From: Actinomyces johnsonii
Lineage (GTDB): Bacteria > Actinomycetota > Actinomycetes > Actinomycetales > Actinomycetaceae
Assembly: GCF_006546835.1 (NCBI RefSeq)
Contig: NZ_VICB01000004.1
Coordinates: 186,001 to 250,000, forward strand
Direction: 5' to 3'
DNA length: 64,000 nucleotides
Below, in pieces: positions 44,972-54,535 of the stretch (the stretch's first letter is position 1; each line of letters opens with the position of its first letter). The position numbers and the translations under genes are program-made. The notes below the pieces were generated by a model that ran no database searches, was not told where the DNA came from, and worked only from the letters and a program-made list of their open reading frames with translations.

Positions 44972-45000
44972 ACAATAGCGACGGGTTTATCTGACAGCAA
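44972..45000 (-). promoter_or_regulatory. Promoter of the sulfur-assimilation operon
   Basis: On the minus strand, TTGCTG (45000-44995) and TATTGT (44977-44972) are separated by exactly 17 bases, a good sigma-70-type fit. The expected start point is 44964-44965, at the ATG of the leader peptide. Confidence 0.7.
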
Positions 45001-45055
45001 GCAAGAACGATGTGTGCTTCCAGTCACGAGGTCGTTGCCAGGGGCGATCTTTTTT

Positions 45056-45101
45056 GCGTAAGCGAGCGAAAAAATGGCGGCCTTACGCGGGACATGTCCC
45101 G
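45056..45101 (-). terminator. Inverted repeats after proC
   Basis: GCGTAAG (45056-45062) pairs with CTTACGC (45082-45088), directly followed by the perfect 14-bp palindrome CGGGACATGTCCCG (45088-45101). Runs of A and T (45050-45055, 45069-45074) flank the first stem. It probably ends the proC transcript. The palindrome could also be a protein site upstream of the sulfur-operon promoter. Confidence 0.5.
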
Positions 45102-45156
45102 TCGGCGCGCGAAAATGGTTGGGAGCGGGGTGGGACCTGCCGGCTCGCGTTCGCGG

Positions 45157-45981
45157 CTACGCGCCCAGCTCGCGATCCCGTTCGACGATGGCCTCGAAGG
45201 CGCGTACGACGGCGTCGGAGAAACCGGCACGCTCCAGGGCCACCATGCCGGCCACCGAGGTGCCGCCGGGGGAGCAGACCGCGTCGATGAGGTCAGCCGG
45301 GGTGCGGCCGTGCCCGCCCTCGGTGGTGCGCTGGGCCTCGGTCTGTACGGTACGGGCAGTCCCCAGCACCGCCTGGGCCACGATCTGGACGGCCAGGGCC
45401 TTGGGGATGCCGCCCATGACGCCGGCGCGCGCCAAGGCATCGACGAAGGCGCACACCAGGGCGGGGGAGGAGCTCGCCAGACCGATGAAGGAGGAGAAGT
45501 CCTTCTCCTCCAGGATCACAGTGCGCCCGATGGACTCCATGAGGGTGCGCACCGTCTCCAGGTCGTGAGCACCCACGTTGCGCCCCGGGGCCAGCGCCGT
45601 CATCGACTCGCCCACGGCCGCCGCCATATTCGGCATGGTGCGCACCACCCGGGTGCCGTCGGGCAGCATCGACTCGAGACGCTCGAGCGTGAGACCGGCC
45701 GCGATGGAGACCACCAGGGGTTTGCTGCGGCCGATGGCTTCGGACAGGCGGGTCAGGACGGTGGGGATGACGTAGGGCTTGAGGCCCAGGATGAGGACGT
45801 CGCTACGCAAGACCAGATCGGCGGCGTCGGGCACGTGGACGGCCCCGACCTGGGCAGCCAGGCGCTCAGCGGAGCCGTGCTTGCTGGTGAGAAGCAGGTG
45901 CCCGGCCGGCGTTCCCGCGGCCACCGCCCCCCGCACGATCGCGCTGACCATGTTGCCGGCACCGATGAAACCGATCCGCAT
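45157..45981 (-). CDS. proC: Pyrroline-5-carboxylate reductase
   Basis: Final enzyme of proline synthesis, reducing pyrroline-5-carboxylate with NAD(P)H. The 274-residue protein begins with the Rossmann motif RIGFIGAGNMVSAIVRG. It has VLILGLKPYVIPTVL, VVSIAAGLTLERLES and RTMPNMAAAVGESMTAL. The C-terminal signature is DLIDAVCSPGGTSVAGM, the substrate-binding region. It appears to be a single-gene unit on the minus strand. Confidence 0.94.
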   Translation of the reverse strand: MRIGFIGAGNMVSAIVRGAVAAGTPAGHLLLTSKHGSAERLAAQVGAVHVPDAADLVLRSDVLILGLKPYVIPTVLTRLSEAIGRSKPLVVSIAAGLTLERLESMLPDGTRVVRTMPNMAAAVGESMTALAPGRNVGAHDLETVRTLMESIGRTVILEEKDFSSFIGLASSSPALVCAFVDALARAGVMGGIPKALAVQIVAQAVLGTARTVQTEAQRTTEGGHGRTPADLIDAVCSPGGTSVAGMVALERAGFSDAVVRAFEAIVERDRELGA

Positions 45982-46119
45982 GAGGGCCTCCTGCTCGTCT
46001 GTGATGTGAGACCAACACGGTACCGCGCCGGTGCCCCGGACGGAGCGACTTCCGGGGAGTCGGGTGTCTGGTGCCGCAGGGACCTCGCCCCGTGCGGCAC
46101 GCGCAGCATCCGGTTCGCC

Positions 46120-47487
46120 CTACAGGACCATGGCGGCGATCCAGCCGGCGATGAGCAGGGGGATGTTGAAGTGCAGGAAGGTCGGGATGACCGAGTCACG
46201 CATGTGGTCGTGCTGTCCGTCGGCGTTAAGACCTGCCGTGGGACCCAGCGTGGAGTCCGACGCCGGTGAGCCGGCGTCCCCCAGCGCTCCTGCGGTCCCG
46301 ATGAGGGAGACTGTGGCAACCGGCGAGAAGCCCAGGGACAGGCACAGTGGCACGTAGATCGCCGAGATGATCGGCAGGGTGGAGAAGGACGAGCCGATTC
46401 CCATGGTCACGATGAGACCCACCAGCAGCATGACAAAGGCGGCCGCGGGCTTGGAACCGGCGAACAGGGAGGTCGCCGACTTCACCAGCGGCTCGATCTG
46501 CTTGGTCTCCTTCAGGACGGCGGCGAAGCCCTGGGCCGTGATCATGATGAGCCCGATGAGGGCCATCATTCGCATGCCGCCGGTGAAGACGTCGTCGGCC
46601 TCGGCGATGGTGACGACCCGCGTGGCCATGAACAGCAGCAGGCCCATGAGCGCCCCGACCAGCAGCGGGTCGGCCTCGGAACCCGTCCAGGTCAGTACGG
46701 TCTGGACCGCGAAGCAGGCCACGACGGCGACCAGCGCGATCGCCACCTTGCGGCGGTCGATCTCGACGGGACCGGAGATCTCCTCGCCCGAGTCGGAGTC
46801 GGTGCCGGTGTCGATCCGGTAGGTACGGGGTTTGCGGTAGGTGACGAACACGGCGATGAGCAGGCCCGTGATCATGCCCAGCGCCGGGATCCCCATGGCG
46901 TGGGTCGCCGAGATGCGGGAGACATCCAGGCCCGCGTCCTTGATATTGGCGTAGAGGATGTCATGGAGGAAAACCCGCCCGAAGCCCAACGGCAGGAACA
47001 TGTAGGTGGTCACCAGGCCGAAGGTGATGGCGCAGGCCACCGCACGGCGGTCCAGCTGCAGTCGACTCATGACGATGAGCAGCGGCGGCACCACCAGCGG
47101 GATGAAGGCGATATGAACCGGGATGAGGTTCTGGCTCATGATCGCCATGGCCGTCAGTCCTCCCAGCACCATCATCGTGGTCACGCGCACGACTCGCTGG
47201 GAAGCGGAGCCGTCCTCGGTCTCGATCCTGGCGATGAGCCAGTTCGCCAGCAGCTGGGGCAGGCCCGAGTGCGCCACTGCCATGGCGAAGGCGCCCAGCA
47301 GGGCATAGGACAGGGCGATCTTGGCGCCGTCGGCCAGCCCGTTCTGGAAGGCCACCATCGTCTGACTGATCCCCAGGCCCGCGCTCAGCCCGCCCACGAG
47401 CGCGCCGACGAACAGTGAGAGCACCACATGGACGCGCAGCGTCGCCAAGATGAGCATGACCAGGACGGCGAGGATGACGGCGTTCAT
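46120..47487 (-). CDS. Na+/H+ antiporter-family permease (YuiF-like)
   Basis: Polytopic membrane protein, 455 residues with about eleven hydrophobic segments. It starts with NAVILAVLVMLILATLRVHV and has the paired hairpin-type motifs NGLADGAKIALSYALLGAFA and MGIGSSFSTLPIISAIYVPL. The region TAGALGDAGSPASDSTLGPT is a conserved ion-site-like segment. A central acidic loop (TGTDSDSGEEISG) divides two halves. The YuiF-like group is annotated as antiporter and has been linked to amino-acid uptake in Bacillus; the substrate here is unknown. The true start is 47487 after GGAAGG. The long upstream frame is spurious. Confidence 0.82.
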   Translation of the reverse strand: MNAVILAVLVMLILATLRVHVVLSLFVGALVGGLSAGLGISQTMVAFQNGLADGAKIALSYALLGAFAMAVAHSGLPQLLANWLIARIETEDGSASQRVVRVTTMMVLGGLTAMAIMSQNLIPVHIAFIPLVVPPLLIVMSRLQLDRRAVACAITFGLVTTYMFLPLGFGRVFLHDILYANIKDAGLDVSRISATHAMGIPALGMITGLLIAVFVTYRKPRTYRIDTGTDSDSGEEISGPVEIDRRKVAIALVAVVACFAVQTVLTWTGSEADPLLVGALMGLLLFMATRVVTIAEADDVFTGGMRMMALIGLIMITAQGFAAVLKETKQIEPLVKSATSLFAGSKPAAAFVMLLVGLIVTMGIGSSFSTLPIISAIYVPLCLSLGFSPVATVSLIGTAGALGDAGSPASDSTLGPTAGLNADGQHDHMRDSVIPTFLHFNIPLLIAGWIAAMVL

Positions 47488-47605
47488 GGAGAGCCTTCCG
47501 ATGGGGACGGGCTGTGCTGTGTTTCGCGAGCGGTCCTGGGCGGGGCCCCCTGCGAATCGGGGACGATTGTGCCAGGCGGGCGTGACGGGGACGTATCGTG
47601 GACCG

Positions 47606-48388
47606 ATGAGCGAGAACCGCAACAATGTCACCAGCAGCATCCCATCGGCCCGCCGCGCCCTCGTCACCGGGGCCTCGACCGGTATCGGCGCCGCAACCGT
47701 CAGGCTTCTGCGCTCCCACGGCTGGGAGGTCGTCGCCACCGCGCGGCGGGTGGAGCGCCTCGAGGCCCTCGCCGCCGAGACCGGCTGCACCTGGGTGGCC
47801 GCCGACCTCCAGGAGCCAGACGACGTCGAGCGCCTAGCCCGCGAAGTGCTCGACGGTGGCCCGGTCGATGCGGTCGTCAACAACGCCGGTGGCGCGCTGG
47901 GGGTCGACCCGGTCGCTGAGGGCAGCGCCCAGGAGTGGGCCACTATGTATGAGCGCAACGCGCTCGCCGCCCTGCGTGTGAGCCAGGCCTTCCTTCCCGG
48001 TATGCGCCGGCGGGGCGGGGACCTGGTGTTCCTCACCTCGACGGCCGCACACGACACCTACCCCGGCGGGGGCGGCTACGTGGCCGCCAAGCACGCCGAG
48101 CGGATCATCGCGAACACGCTGCGCCTGGAGCTGGTGGGCGAGCCGGTGCGCGTCATCGAGATCGCGCCCGGCATGGTGGCCACCGAGGAGTTCTCCCTCA
48201 ACCGTCTCCACGGTGACGCCGAGGCCGCCGCGAAGGTCTACGCCGGCGTCGCCGAGCCGCTGAGCGCCGACGACGTCGCCGCCTGCATCGTCTGGACGCT
48301 GGAGTTGCCCGCCCACGTCAACATCGACTCCATGGTGGTGCGGCCGCGGGCCCAGGCCTCCAACACGCTGGTGGCCCGCGAGCAGTAG
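47606..48388 (+). CDS. Short-chain dehydrogenase/reductase (YdfG-like)
   Basis: NAD(P)-dependent oxidoreductase, 260 residues. The cofactor motif is VTGASTGIGAA at 20-30, NNAG is at 92-95, and the catalytic triad is S145, Y158 and K162 (GGYVAAKHA). R47-R48 after the second strand (ATARRVERL) favours NADPH. Similarity in pattern to YdfG suggests a 3-hydroxy acid or serine-type substrate, without certainty. It is divergent from the antiporter gene, sharing a 118-base gap. No strong ribosome site precedes the ATG at 47606. Confidence 0.85.
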   Translation: MSENRNNVTSSIPSARRALVTGASTGIGAATVRLLRSHGWEVVATARRVERLEALAAETGCTWVAADLQEPDDVERLAREVLDGGPVDAVVNNAGGALGVDPVAEGSAQEWATMYERNALAALRVSQAFLPGMRRRGGDLVFLTSTAAHDTYPGGGGYVAAKHAERIIANTLRLELVGEPVRVIEIAPGMVATEEFSLNRLHGDAEAAAKVYAGVAEPLSADDVAACIVWTLELPAHVNIDSMVVRPRAQASNTLVAREQ

Positions 48389-48547
48389 GGGAGAGAGCTT
48401 GCCCCAAGACCGGTGAGCCGCCGGTGTGCTGCTGAGGGACTGCCGGACATAGGTGGCCCACAGGTCTGACCTGCCGCGGGCACAGTGCGGGGTCCTAACG
48501 TGCGTCCCAGTCCCGGCCGGGCCGGGAATCAGACTGAAAGGACACCC

Positions 48548-49462
48548 ATGAGCAAGCACGTCTCCTCCGGTGACGACAACGCCGCGGCCTCCCAACGCGA
48601 CGCGGTCACGGAGAGCCTCACCACTCGGGGAACCGCCGACGACGCCGAGAATCGCCTTCCGCAGGGCGCCCCCGGCGGTCGGAACGGCGACGGTACCAAG
48701 GACGCCGTGGGCACCGCCGCGAAAGACTCGGTGAAAGACTCTGTCAAGGACGTCACGAAGGACTCCGCCAAGGAACCCGGAGCGAAACGTACGCAGGCCG
48801 GTGATGCCGCCGGTGCCACCGCGCAGATCCCCGCTGATCGTTCCGATGGGGCGGCTGCGGATGCGTCGGCTGGCAAGACTCGGGCGGCTGGAGCCGGCAG
48901 TAGTACCGCCGACACGAGATTGGCAGGGACATGGGTGTCCCCGGATACTCAGAACGCCGCGACCATCGGCGTGGGCGGCCCCGTCGCCGACGCTGCTAAG
49001 AAGGCGCGCGCCAAGACTCGCAAGCCCTGGTACCGCCGTCGCGTCGTCGTCGGAGCTGCCGGGGTCGCATTGCTGGCGGGATCGTTCGCGGCCGGTTGGG
49101 GGACCAACGAGCTCCTCGGCAATGACAGCCGTGACGGCACCGCCGGCCGCGCTCAGCAGGACTCCGGCAACGGGCAGGGCATGCCCGGAGGGGGCCCGGG
49201 CGGTCCCGGCAGGCAAGGAGGCCCCGGGGGCCAGGGCGGTGCCGGTGGGCAGATGCCCGGTGGCGGCCCCGGAGGTCAGGGCGGCCCCGGCGGGCACAAC
49301 GGCCAGGGCGGTCCAGCGGGAGGTTCCGGTGGAGCCGGCCGGACCACTCCCAACGGTGACGCGCCCGGCGGCTCCGGTTCGGGCGAGGCCGGTCAGCAGG
49401 GCGGCTCCGGTTCCTCGGGTGTCCTCCAGCAGCAGGACTCCACCGAGGGCACAGAGGGCTGA
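48548..49462 (+). CDS. Glycine-rich, membrane-anchored protein of unknown function
   Basis: I do not recognise this 304-residue protein. Residues 1-160 are disordered, Ala/Asp-rich, with a lysine-aspartate repeat at 58-74 (three KDS units and related KDV/KDA). A basic stop (KTRKPWYRRR) precedes one membrane segment at about 166-184. Residues 205-290 are almost only Gly, Pro, Gln and Ser in collagen-like GGPGG patterns. The positive-inside rule puts the Gly-rich tail outside the cell. AAAGGA at 48537-48542 supports the ATG at 48548. A surface or cell-wall-associated role is possible. No enzyme motif is present. Confidence 0.7.
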   Translation: MSKHVSSGDDNAAASQRDAVTESLTTRGTADDAENRLPQGAPGGRNGDGTKDAVGTAAKDSVKDSVKDVTKDSAKEPGAKRTQAGDAAGATAQIPADRSDGAAADASAGKTRAAGAGSSTADTRLAGTWVSPDTQNAATIGVGGPVADAAKKARAKTRKPWYRRRVVVGAAGVALLAGSFAAGWGTNELLGNDSRDGTAGRAQQDSGNGQGMPGGGPGGPGRQGGPGGQGGAGGQMPGGGPGGQGGPGGHNGQGGPAGGSGGAGRTTPNGDAPGGSGSGEAGQQGGSGSSGVLQQQDSTEGTEG

Positions 49463-49480
49463 TGGCGTCGCCATCGGGTT

Positions 49481-49525
49481 TCAACGTTTTCTGCAAGGAC
49501 AATGCGCAGCTGTGTTTGTCCCCGA
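49481..49525 (+). repeat. Intergenic repeat copy A (before the aldo/keto reductase)
   Basis: TCAACGTTTTCTGCAAGGAC starts a 45-base element that matches 50609-50652 at roughly three quarters of positions and has a weaker relative at 54630-54674. A GGACAA/TTGTCC stem is contained in it. A shared ACGGTCGCTG lies downstream (49565-49574 and 50682-50691). Confidence 0.6.
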
Positions 49526-49622
49526 TCGTTCCCGAAGTCTCGGTTGAGGTCGGCGGACTCGGCGACGGTCGCTGATACGTTATGCACCGTTCGCCGTGAT
49601 GGAACACGAAGGGAGTACTTCG

Positions 49623-50570
49623 ATGACTGATGCACACCCTCGCATGGCGCTCGGCACCATGCACTTCGGCACCCGCCTGCCCGCCGCTCAGTCCCGGGAA
49701 ATCCTCGACGCTTACCTGGATCTCGGCGGCCTGTGGATCGACACCGCCAACTGCTACGCGTTCTGGGGCTCCGAGACCGGGTTCGGGGGTCAGAGCGAAA
49801 CCGTGATCGGCCACTGGCTGTACGACCGCGGGGTGCGAGAACGGGTGAGGATCAGCACCAAGGTCGGCGCGGAGCCGACTCGCCCCCATGGCTTCCCGGG
49901 CGCAGTGGAAGGCCTCGGGAAGGACACCGTCAACCGGGCCATCCGGGACAGCCTGCAGCGCCTGCAGACGGAGCGCGTCGACATGTACTGGGCTCATATG
50001 GAGGATCGAGAACAGCCGGTCGCGGATATCGCCGAGACCTTTGGCGACCTGGTTGATCAAGGACTGACCGCACGGATCGGGCTGTCCAACCACCCGGCCT
50101 GGTACGCCGCCGCAGCCAACGTGTACGCCCAGCAGCGGGGCTTGGCCGGCTTCAATGCTCTGCAGCTGCGGGAGTCCTATCTTCACCCCAGGCCAGACGT
50201 GCCTGTTGAGGGCGAGGATCATCCACACGGGATGATGACGATCGAGAGCAGGGACCTCGCCGAGCGCTGCGGACTGGACCTGTGGGCCTACACGCCGCTG
50301 CTGACCGGCGCCTACGAGCACCCGGAGCGCCCGCTTCCCGAGGCCTACAGGCATCCGGGGACTGACAACCGGCTGATGGCGCTGCGCAAATGGTCGGACA
50401 GTCTGGCCATGAAGCCGAGCCAGGTCGTTCTGGCCCTCCTCAACGCCCAGCAGCCGGCCATCACCCCCATCGTGGGCGTCAGCAGCGTCACCCAGTTGAC
50501 CGAGGCGGTCGAGGCGACCCGTTTCAGCCTTCCAGAGGAGGCCGTCGAGGAGCTCAACGCAGCCGGCTAG
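49623..50570 (+). CDS. Aldo/keto reductase
   Basis: NADPH-dependent oxidoreductase with TIM-barrel fold, 315 residues. The catalytic tetrad is visible as D40 and Y45 (WIDTANCYAFWG), K80 (ISTKVGAE) and H125 (YWAHMEDRE). The C-terminal cofactor region reads IVGVSSVTQLTEA. The substrate is not predictable. GGGAG at 49611-49615 supports ATG 49623. It is a single gene bracketed by two copies of an intergenic repeat, which suggests insertion or exchange as a cassette (inference). Confidence 0.9.
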   Translation: MTDAHPRMALGTMHFGTRLPAAQSREILDAYLDLGGLWIDTANCYAFWGSETGFGGQSETVIGHWLYDRGVRERVRISTKVGAEPTRPHGFPGAVEGLGKDTVNRAIRDSLQRLQTERVDMYWAHMEDREQPVADIAETFGDLVDQGLTARIGLSNHPAWYAAAANVYAQQRGLAGFNALQLRESYLHPRPDVPVEGEDHPHGMMTIESRDLAERCGLDLWAYTPLLTGAYEHPERPLPEAYRHPGTDNRLMALRKWSDSLAMKPSQVVLALLNAQQPAITPIVGVSSVTQLTEAVEATRFSLPEEAVEELNAAG

Positions 50571-50608
50571 ACCGAGCGGATCCGAGCCGGCGATCAGCAG
50601 CCCACAGA

Positions 50609-50654
50609 TCAACATTTTCTTCAGGGACGACGCGTATCCGTGTTGTCCCTGAAG
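50609..50654 (+). terminator. Hairpin and repeat copy B after the aldo/keto reductase
   Basis: CTTCAGGGACGAC (50619-50631) pairs with GTTGTCCCTGAAG (50642-50654), a 13-bp stem with one G-T pair, framed by CAAC (50610-50613) and GTTG (50660-50663). It is likely the terminator of the reductase gene. The same sequence is the second copy of the repeat at 49481-49525. Confidence 0.65.
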
Positions 50655-50799
50655 TTCTTGTTGGTGTCTGCAGAATCAGTTACGGTCGCTGGCTCCGGGA
50701 CAGGTGGGCACCCAGCCGCTATTCCAACCGTGAGTGTGGGGAGGACGACGTTGTCGGGAGTGGCGATGAACTGGCCCCTACGGTGCGCCGCCCACTACA

Positions 50800-51000
50800 C
50801 TCCCCGGAGCAAAGGCACAGACCCGGCCATCACCGGCGAGCCTCCGGAAGAACCGGGCCGCTGCGGCGCACCAGCACCGCCGGCCCTCAGTAGAACCGGA
50901 CGGGACAGCCCGTCACAGCTGGAAACGAAGCGGTCGTGCAGGCCGTCCCAGTCGGGGCGCGCAGCACGGCAAGCGAGGTGGTACCGCGGTGCGGCACCAG
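50800..51000 (+). promoter_or_regulatory. T-box riboswitch (isoleucine) before ileS
   Basis: The hallmark AGGTGGTACCGCG lies at 50976-50988. Its TGG-ACC core would pair with the acceptor end of uncharged tRNA. Upstream, CCCGG (50822-50826) and CCGGG (50853-50857) close a short stem I. Its loop carries ATC (50829-50831), an Ile codon, as specifier, followed by ACCGGCGAGCC. The short stem I is typical of actinobacterial ileS T-boxes, which act on translation rather than termination. No terminator with T run follows, and a GC-rich hairpin (51055-51067) lies next to the start region. Confidence 0.85.
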
Positions 51001-51097
51001 CCGGACGCCAGTTCCGGCCGGGAGCCGTCGTCGTCCTCGTCAGGCCCAGGGCATCCGCCCGGGGCGGCAGGAACGAGTGAGACGAGAGCACACCGCG

Positions 51098-54000
51098 ATG
51101 GTTGAGAAGATGGCCGACAGCACCGCCACCGCCGGCAGCAGCGAGCCGACCGGCGCCGCCTTCTACCCCTTGCACCGGCCGGGGGAGCAGATCGACCCCT
51201 CGCCCTCCTTCCCCGCCATCGAGGAGGAGGTTCTGGCCTACTGGAAGACCGACGGCACCTTCCAGGCTTCCATCGACAACCGCGGCGAGCCCTGCGACGA
51301 GTTCGTCTTCTACGACGGTCCGCCCTTCGCCAACGGCCTGCCCCACTACGGCCACCTGCTGACCGGATACGTCAAGGACGCAGTGGGGCGCTATCAGACC
51401 CAGCGCGGCAAGCGCGTCGAGCGCCGCTTCGGCTGGGACACCCACGGCCTGCCCGCCGAGCTCGAGGCCCAGCGCCTGCTCGGCATCGACGACGTCACCG
51501 AGATCACCCGCCCCGGCGGCATCGGCATCGAGAAGTTCAACGAGGAGTGCCGCACCTCCGTCCTGCGCTACACCAAGGAGTGGGAGGACTACGTCACCCG
51601 CCAGGCGCGCTGGGTCGACTTCGACAACGACTACAAGACCCTCGATCCCGACTACATGGAGTCGGTGCTCTGGGCCTTCAAGCAGCTGTGGGACAAGGGA
51701 CTGGCCTACCAGGGCTACCGCGTCCTGCCCTACTGCTGGCACGACCGCACCCCCTTGAGCAACCACGAGCTCAAGATGGACGACGACGTCTACCAGGACC
51801 GCCAGGACAACACGGTCACCGTGGGACTGCGCCTGGAGGAGCCGCTGCGCCAGGGCGCCGAACGCCCCGAGTTGGTCCTCATCTGGACCACCACGCCCTG
51901 GACGCTGCCCTCCAACGTGGCCATCGCCGTGGGCCCTGACGTCGAGTACGCGACCGTCCACGTCGATGAGGACCTCGACTCGCCGGTCGCCGGCCAGGAC
52001 GTCGTCATGGCGCGGGACTTGCTGGGCTCCTACGCCCGCGAGCTCGGTGAGGAACCGCAAGTGCTGGCCACCTGCACCGGGGCCGACCTGGTGGGGCGGC
52101 GCTACCACCCGATCTTCGACTACTTCGACGACGCCGCCCACCGGGCCGAGGGCGCCGCGCCCGGACCGAAGGCCTGGACGATCATCGCCGCCGACTTCGT
52201 CACCACCTCCGACGGAACCGGACTGGTCCACATGGCCTCGGCCTTCGGTGAGGACGACATGATCGCCTGCTCCGGGGCCGGCATCGAGACCGTCGTCCCC
52301 GTCGACGACGGCGGCTGCCTGACCGAGGAGATACGCGACTACGCCGGGCTGCAGGTCTTCGAGGCCAACAAGCCCATCGTCGCCGACCTGCGTGACGGCA
52401 CCGGCCCGCTGGCCCGCCGCGACGAGAGCCAGCGCGCCGTCCTGGTGCGCCAGGCCTCCTACGTGCACTCCTACCCGCACTGCTGGCGCTGCCGCAAACC
52501 GCTCATCTACAAAGCGGTCTCCTCCTGGTTCGTACGCGTCTCGGCGATCCGCGACCGCATGGTCGAGCTCAACCAGGACATCGACTGGTACCCCGGTCAC
52601 ATCAAGGACGGCATCTTCGGCAAGTGGCTGGCGGGCGCCCGCGACTGGTCCATCTCCCGCAACCGGTTCTGGGGTGCCCCCATCCCGGTGTGGGTCAGTG
52701 ACAACCCCGACTACCCGCGCACCGACGTCTACGGCTCCTACGCCGAGCTCGAGCGCGACTTCGGCGTGGAGGTCACCGACCTGCACCGGCCCTTCATCGA
52801 CACCCTCGTGCGCCCCAACCCCGACGACCCCACGGGCAAGTCCATGATGCGCCGCATCCCCGACGTCCTGGACTGCTGGTTCGAGTCCGGTTCGATGCCC
52901 TTCGCCCAGGTGCACTACCCCTTCGAGAACGTCGAGTGGTTCGAGTCGCACTACCCGGGCGACTTCATCGTGGAGTACATCGGCCAGACCCGCGGCTGGT
53001 TCTACACTCTCCACGTCCTGGCCACGGCCCTGTTCGACCGGCCCGCCTTCACCTCCTGTGTCTCCCACGGCATCCTCCTGGGCAACGACGGGGCGAAGAT
53101 GAGCAAGTCGCTGCGCAACTACCCGGACGTCTCCATGGTCTTCGACCGCGACGGGGCCGACGCCATGCGCTGGTTTCTGCTCTCGGCGCCGGTCATGCGC
53201 GGCGGCAACCTCGTGGTCACCGACAAGGCCATCCGCGACACGGTGCGCCAGGTGGTGCTGCCGCTGTGGAACACCTGGTACTTCTTCGCGCTCTACGCGG
53301 GCCAGGTGGGGGAGACCGGCTACGTCACCGACGGCGTCGACCTCGACGACGCGAGCCTGTTCGCCAAGCGGGGCGGCCTGCACGTCATGGACCGCTACGT
53401 CCTGGCCCGCACCAAGGACCTGGCCGATACGGTGGCCGCCCAGATGGACGGCTACGACATCACCGGTGCCTGCGCCACAATCCGCGACTTCCTCGACGTT
53501 CTCACCAACTGGTACCTGCGCACCTCGCGTCAGCGCTTCACCGACGGCGACAAGACCGCCTTCGACACCCTGGCCACAGTGCTGCGCGTACTCACCGAGG
53601 TCATGGCCCCGCTGGCGCCACTGGTGAGCGAGGAGATCTGGCGCGGCCTGACCGGCGGACGCTCCGTGCACCTGACCGACTGGCCGGTACTGCCGGTCCA
53701 TGTCGCCGACGCCGAGCTCGTGACTGCCATGGATGAGGCCCGTGCTGCGGTCTCGGCGGCCCTGAGCCTGCGCAAGGCCGAGAAGCTGCGCGTGCGTCAG
53801 CCGCTGCGCAGTCTGACCATCGCCACGGCCGACCCGGCCGGACTGGCCCCCTTCCGGGAGCTCGTGGCCGAGGAGGTCAACGTCAAGGAGGTACGGGTCC
53901 TGGACGCCGAGTCCGCCGGCTACGAGGCCAGGGCGGACCTGACCCTCAACCCGCGCGCCTTCAGCCCCGAGGTCCGCAAGCTCACCTCCAAGCTCTTCGC

Positions 54001-54472
54001 CGCCGTCAAGGCGGGCCAGTGGGAGCTCACCGAGGACGGGGACGTCCGCTTCGACGACGTCCTGGCGGGCGGCGCCCCCGTGGTCCTAGAGGCGGAGGAC
54101 GGCGCCTTCACTCTGAACACTCGCATCGAGGTCGACGACGACTCCCTGGCCGCCACCATGCTGCCCTCGGGAGCCTTCGTGGTCCTGGACACCGCCCTCG
54201 ACGACGCCCTGGAGGCCGAGGGATGGGCCCGCGACCTGGTGCGCCTGGTCCAGGACGAGCGCAAGGCCGCCGGCCTGCACGTAGGCGACCGCATCCGCCT
54301 GGAGCTGACCGTCCCCGAGGACAAGGGCGCCTGGACCGGCGCCCACCTGGACCTCGTCAAGCGGGAGGTCGGCTGTGTGAAGGCCTCCGTCATCGCCGCC
54401 CCCGGCGTCAAGGAGCCCACCGCAACGGTCGAAAAGGTCATCGAGAAGTCCACGGAGGTGGACGGGGCCTGA
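51098..54472 (+). CDS. ileS: Isoleucyl-tRNA synthetase
   Basis: Class I synthetase charging tRNA-Ile, 1124 residues from this start. The HIGH motif is HYGH at 83-86 ([20 protein letters not shown]) and KMSKS is at 667-671. [18 protein letters not shown], the editing region [12 protein letters not shown] and [18 protein letters not shown] are present. It is the longer, eukaryote-like type found in mycobacteria, which tends to be insensitive to mupirocin (family knowledge, not tested here). Start choice is uncertain: ATG 51098, or the in-frame GTG 51077 four bases after AGGA. T-box control precedes it and a perfect 15-bp terminator follows. Confidence 0.95.
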   Translation: MVEKMADSTATAGSSEPTGAAFYPLHRPGEQIDPSPSFPAIEEEVLAYWKTDGTFQASIDNRGEPCDEFVFYDGPPFANGLPHYGHLLTGYVKDAVGRYQTQRGKRVERRFGWDTHGLPAELEAQRLLGIDDVTEITRPGGIGIEKFNEECRTSVLRYTKEWEDYVTRQARWVDFDNDYKTLDPDYMESVLWAFKQLWDKGLAYQGYRVLPYCWHDRTPLSNHELKMDDDVYQDRQDNTVTVGLRLEEPLRQGAERPELVLIWTTTPWTLPSNVAIAVGPDVEYATVHVDEDLDSPVAGQDVVMARDLLGSYARELGEEPQVLATCTGADLVGRRYHPIFDYFDDAAHRAEGAAPGPKAWTIIAADFVTTSDGTGLVHMASAFGEDDMIACSGAGIETVVPVDDGGCLTEEIRDYAGLQVFEANKPIVADLRDGTGPLARRDESQRAVLVRQASYVHSYPHCWRCRKPLIYKAVSSWFVRVSAIRDRMVELNQDIDWYPGHIKDGIFGKWLAGARDWSISRNRFWGAPIPVWVSDNPDYPRTDVYGSYAELERDFGVEVTDLHRPFIDTLVRPNPDDPTGKSMMRRIPDVLDCWFESGSMPFAQVHYPFENVEWFESHYPGDFIVEYIGQTRGWFYTLHVLATALFDRPAFTSCVSHGILLGNDGAKMSKSLRNYPDVSMVFDRDGADAMRWFLLSAPVMRGGNLVVTDKAIRDTVRQVVLPLWNTWYFFALYAGQVGETGYVTDGVDLDDASLFAKRGGLHVMDRYVLARTKDLADTVAAQMDGYDITGACATIRDFLDVLTNWYLRTSRQRFTDGDKTAFDTLATVLRVLTEVMAPLAPLVSEEIWRGLTGGRSVHLTDWPVLPVHVADAELVTAMDEARAAVSAALSLRKAEKLRVRQPLRSLTIATADPAGLAPFRELVAEEVNVKEVRVLDAESAGYEARADLTLNPRAFSPEVRKLTSKLFAAVKAGQWELTEDGDVRFDDVLAGGAPVVLEAEDGAFTLNTRIEVDDDSLAATMLPSGAFVVLDTALDDALEAEGWARDLVRLVQDERKAAGLHVGDRIRLELTVPEDKGAWTGAHLDLVKREVGCVKASVIAAPGVKEPTATVEKVIEKSTEVDGA

Positions 54473-54496
54473 CCGAGACACGGGCCTGAGCACCTA

Positions 54497-54535
54497 TGGG
54501 GCCGGCAGACCGCATGAAGTGGTCTGCCGGCCCCA
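54497..54535 (+). terminator. Terminator after ileS
   Basis: A perfect 15-bp stem pairs 54497-54511 (TGGGGCCGGCAGACC) with 54521-54535 around a 9-base loop. No T tract follows. It separates ileS from the cas operon. Confidence 0.8.

Noticed and set aside
50795-53701. 968-codon antisense frame opposite ileS
   Set aside because: Mirror frame of a high-GC gene; it has no motifs, and ileS is unambiguous.
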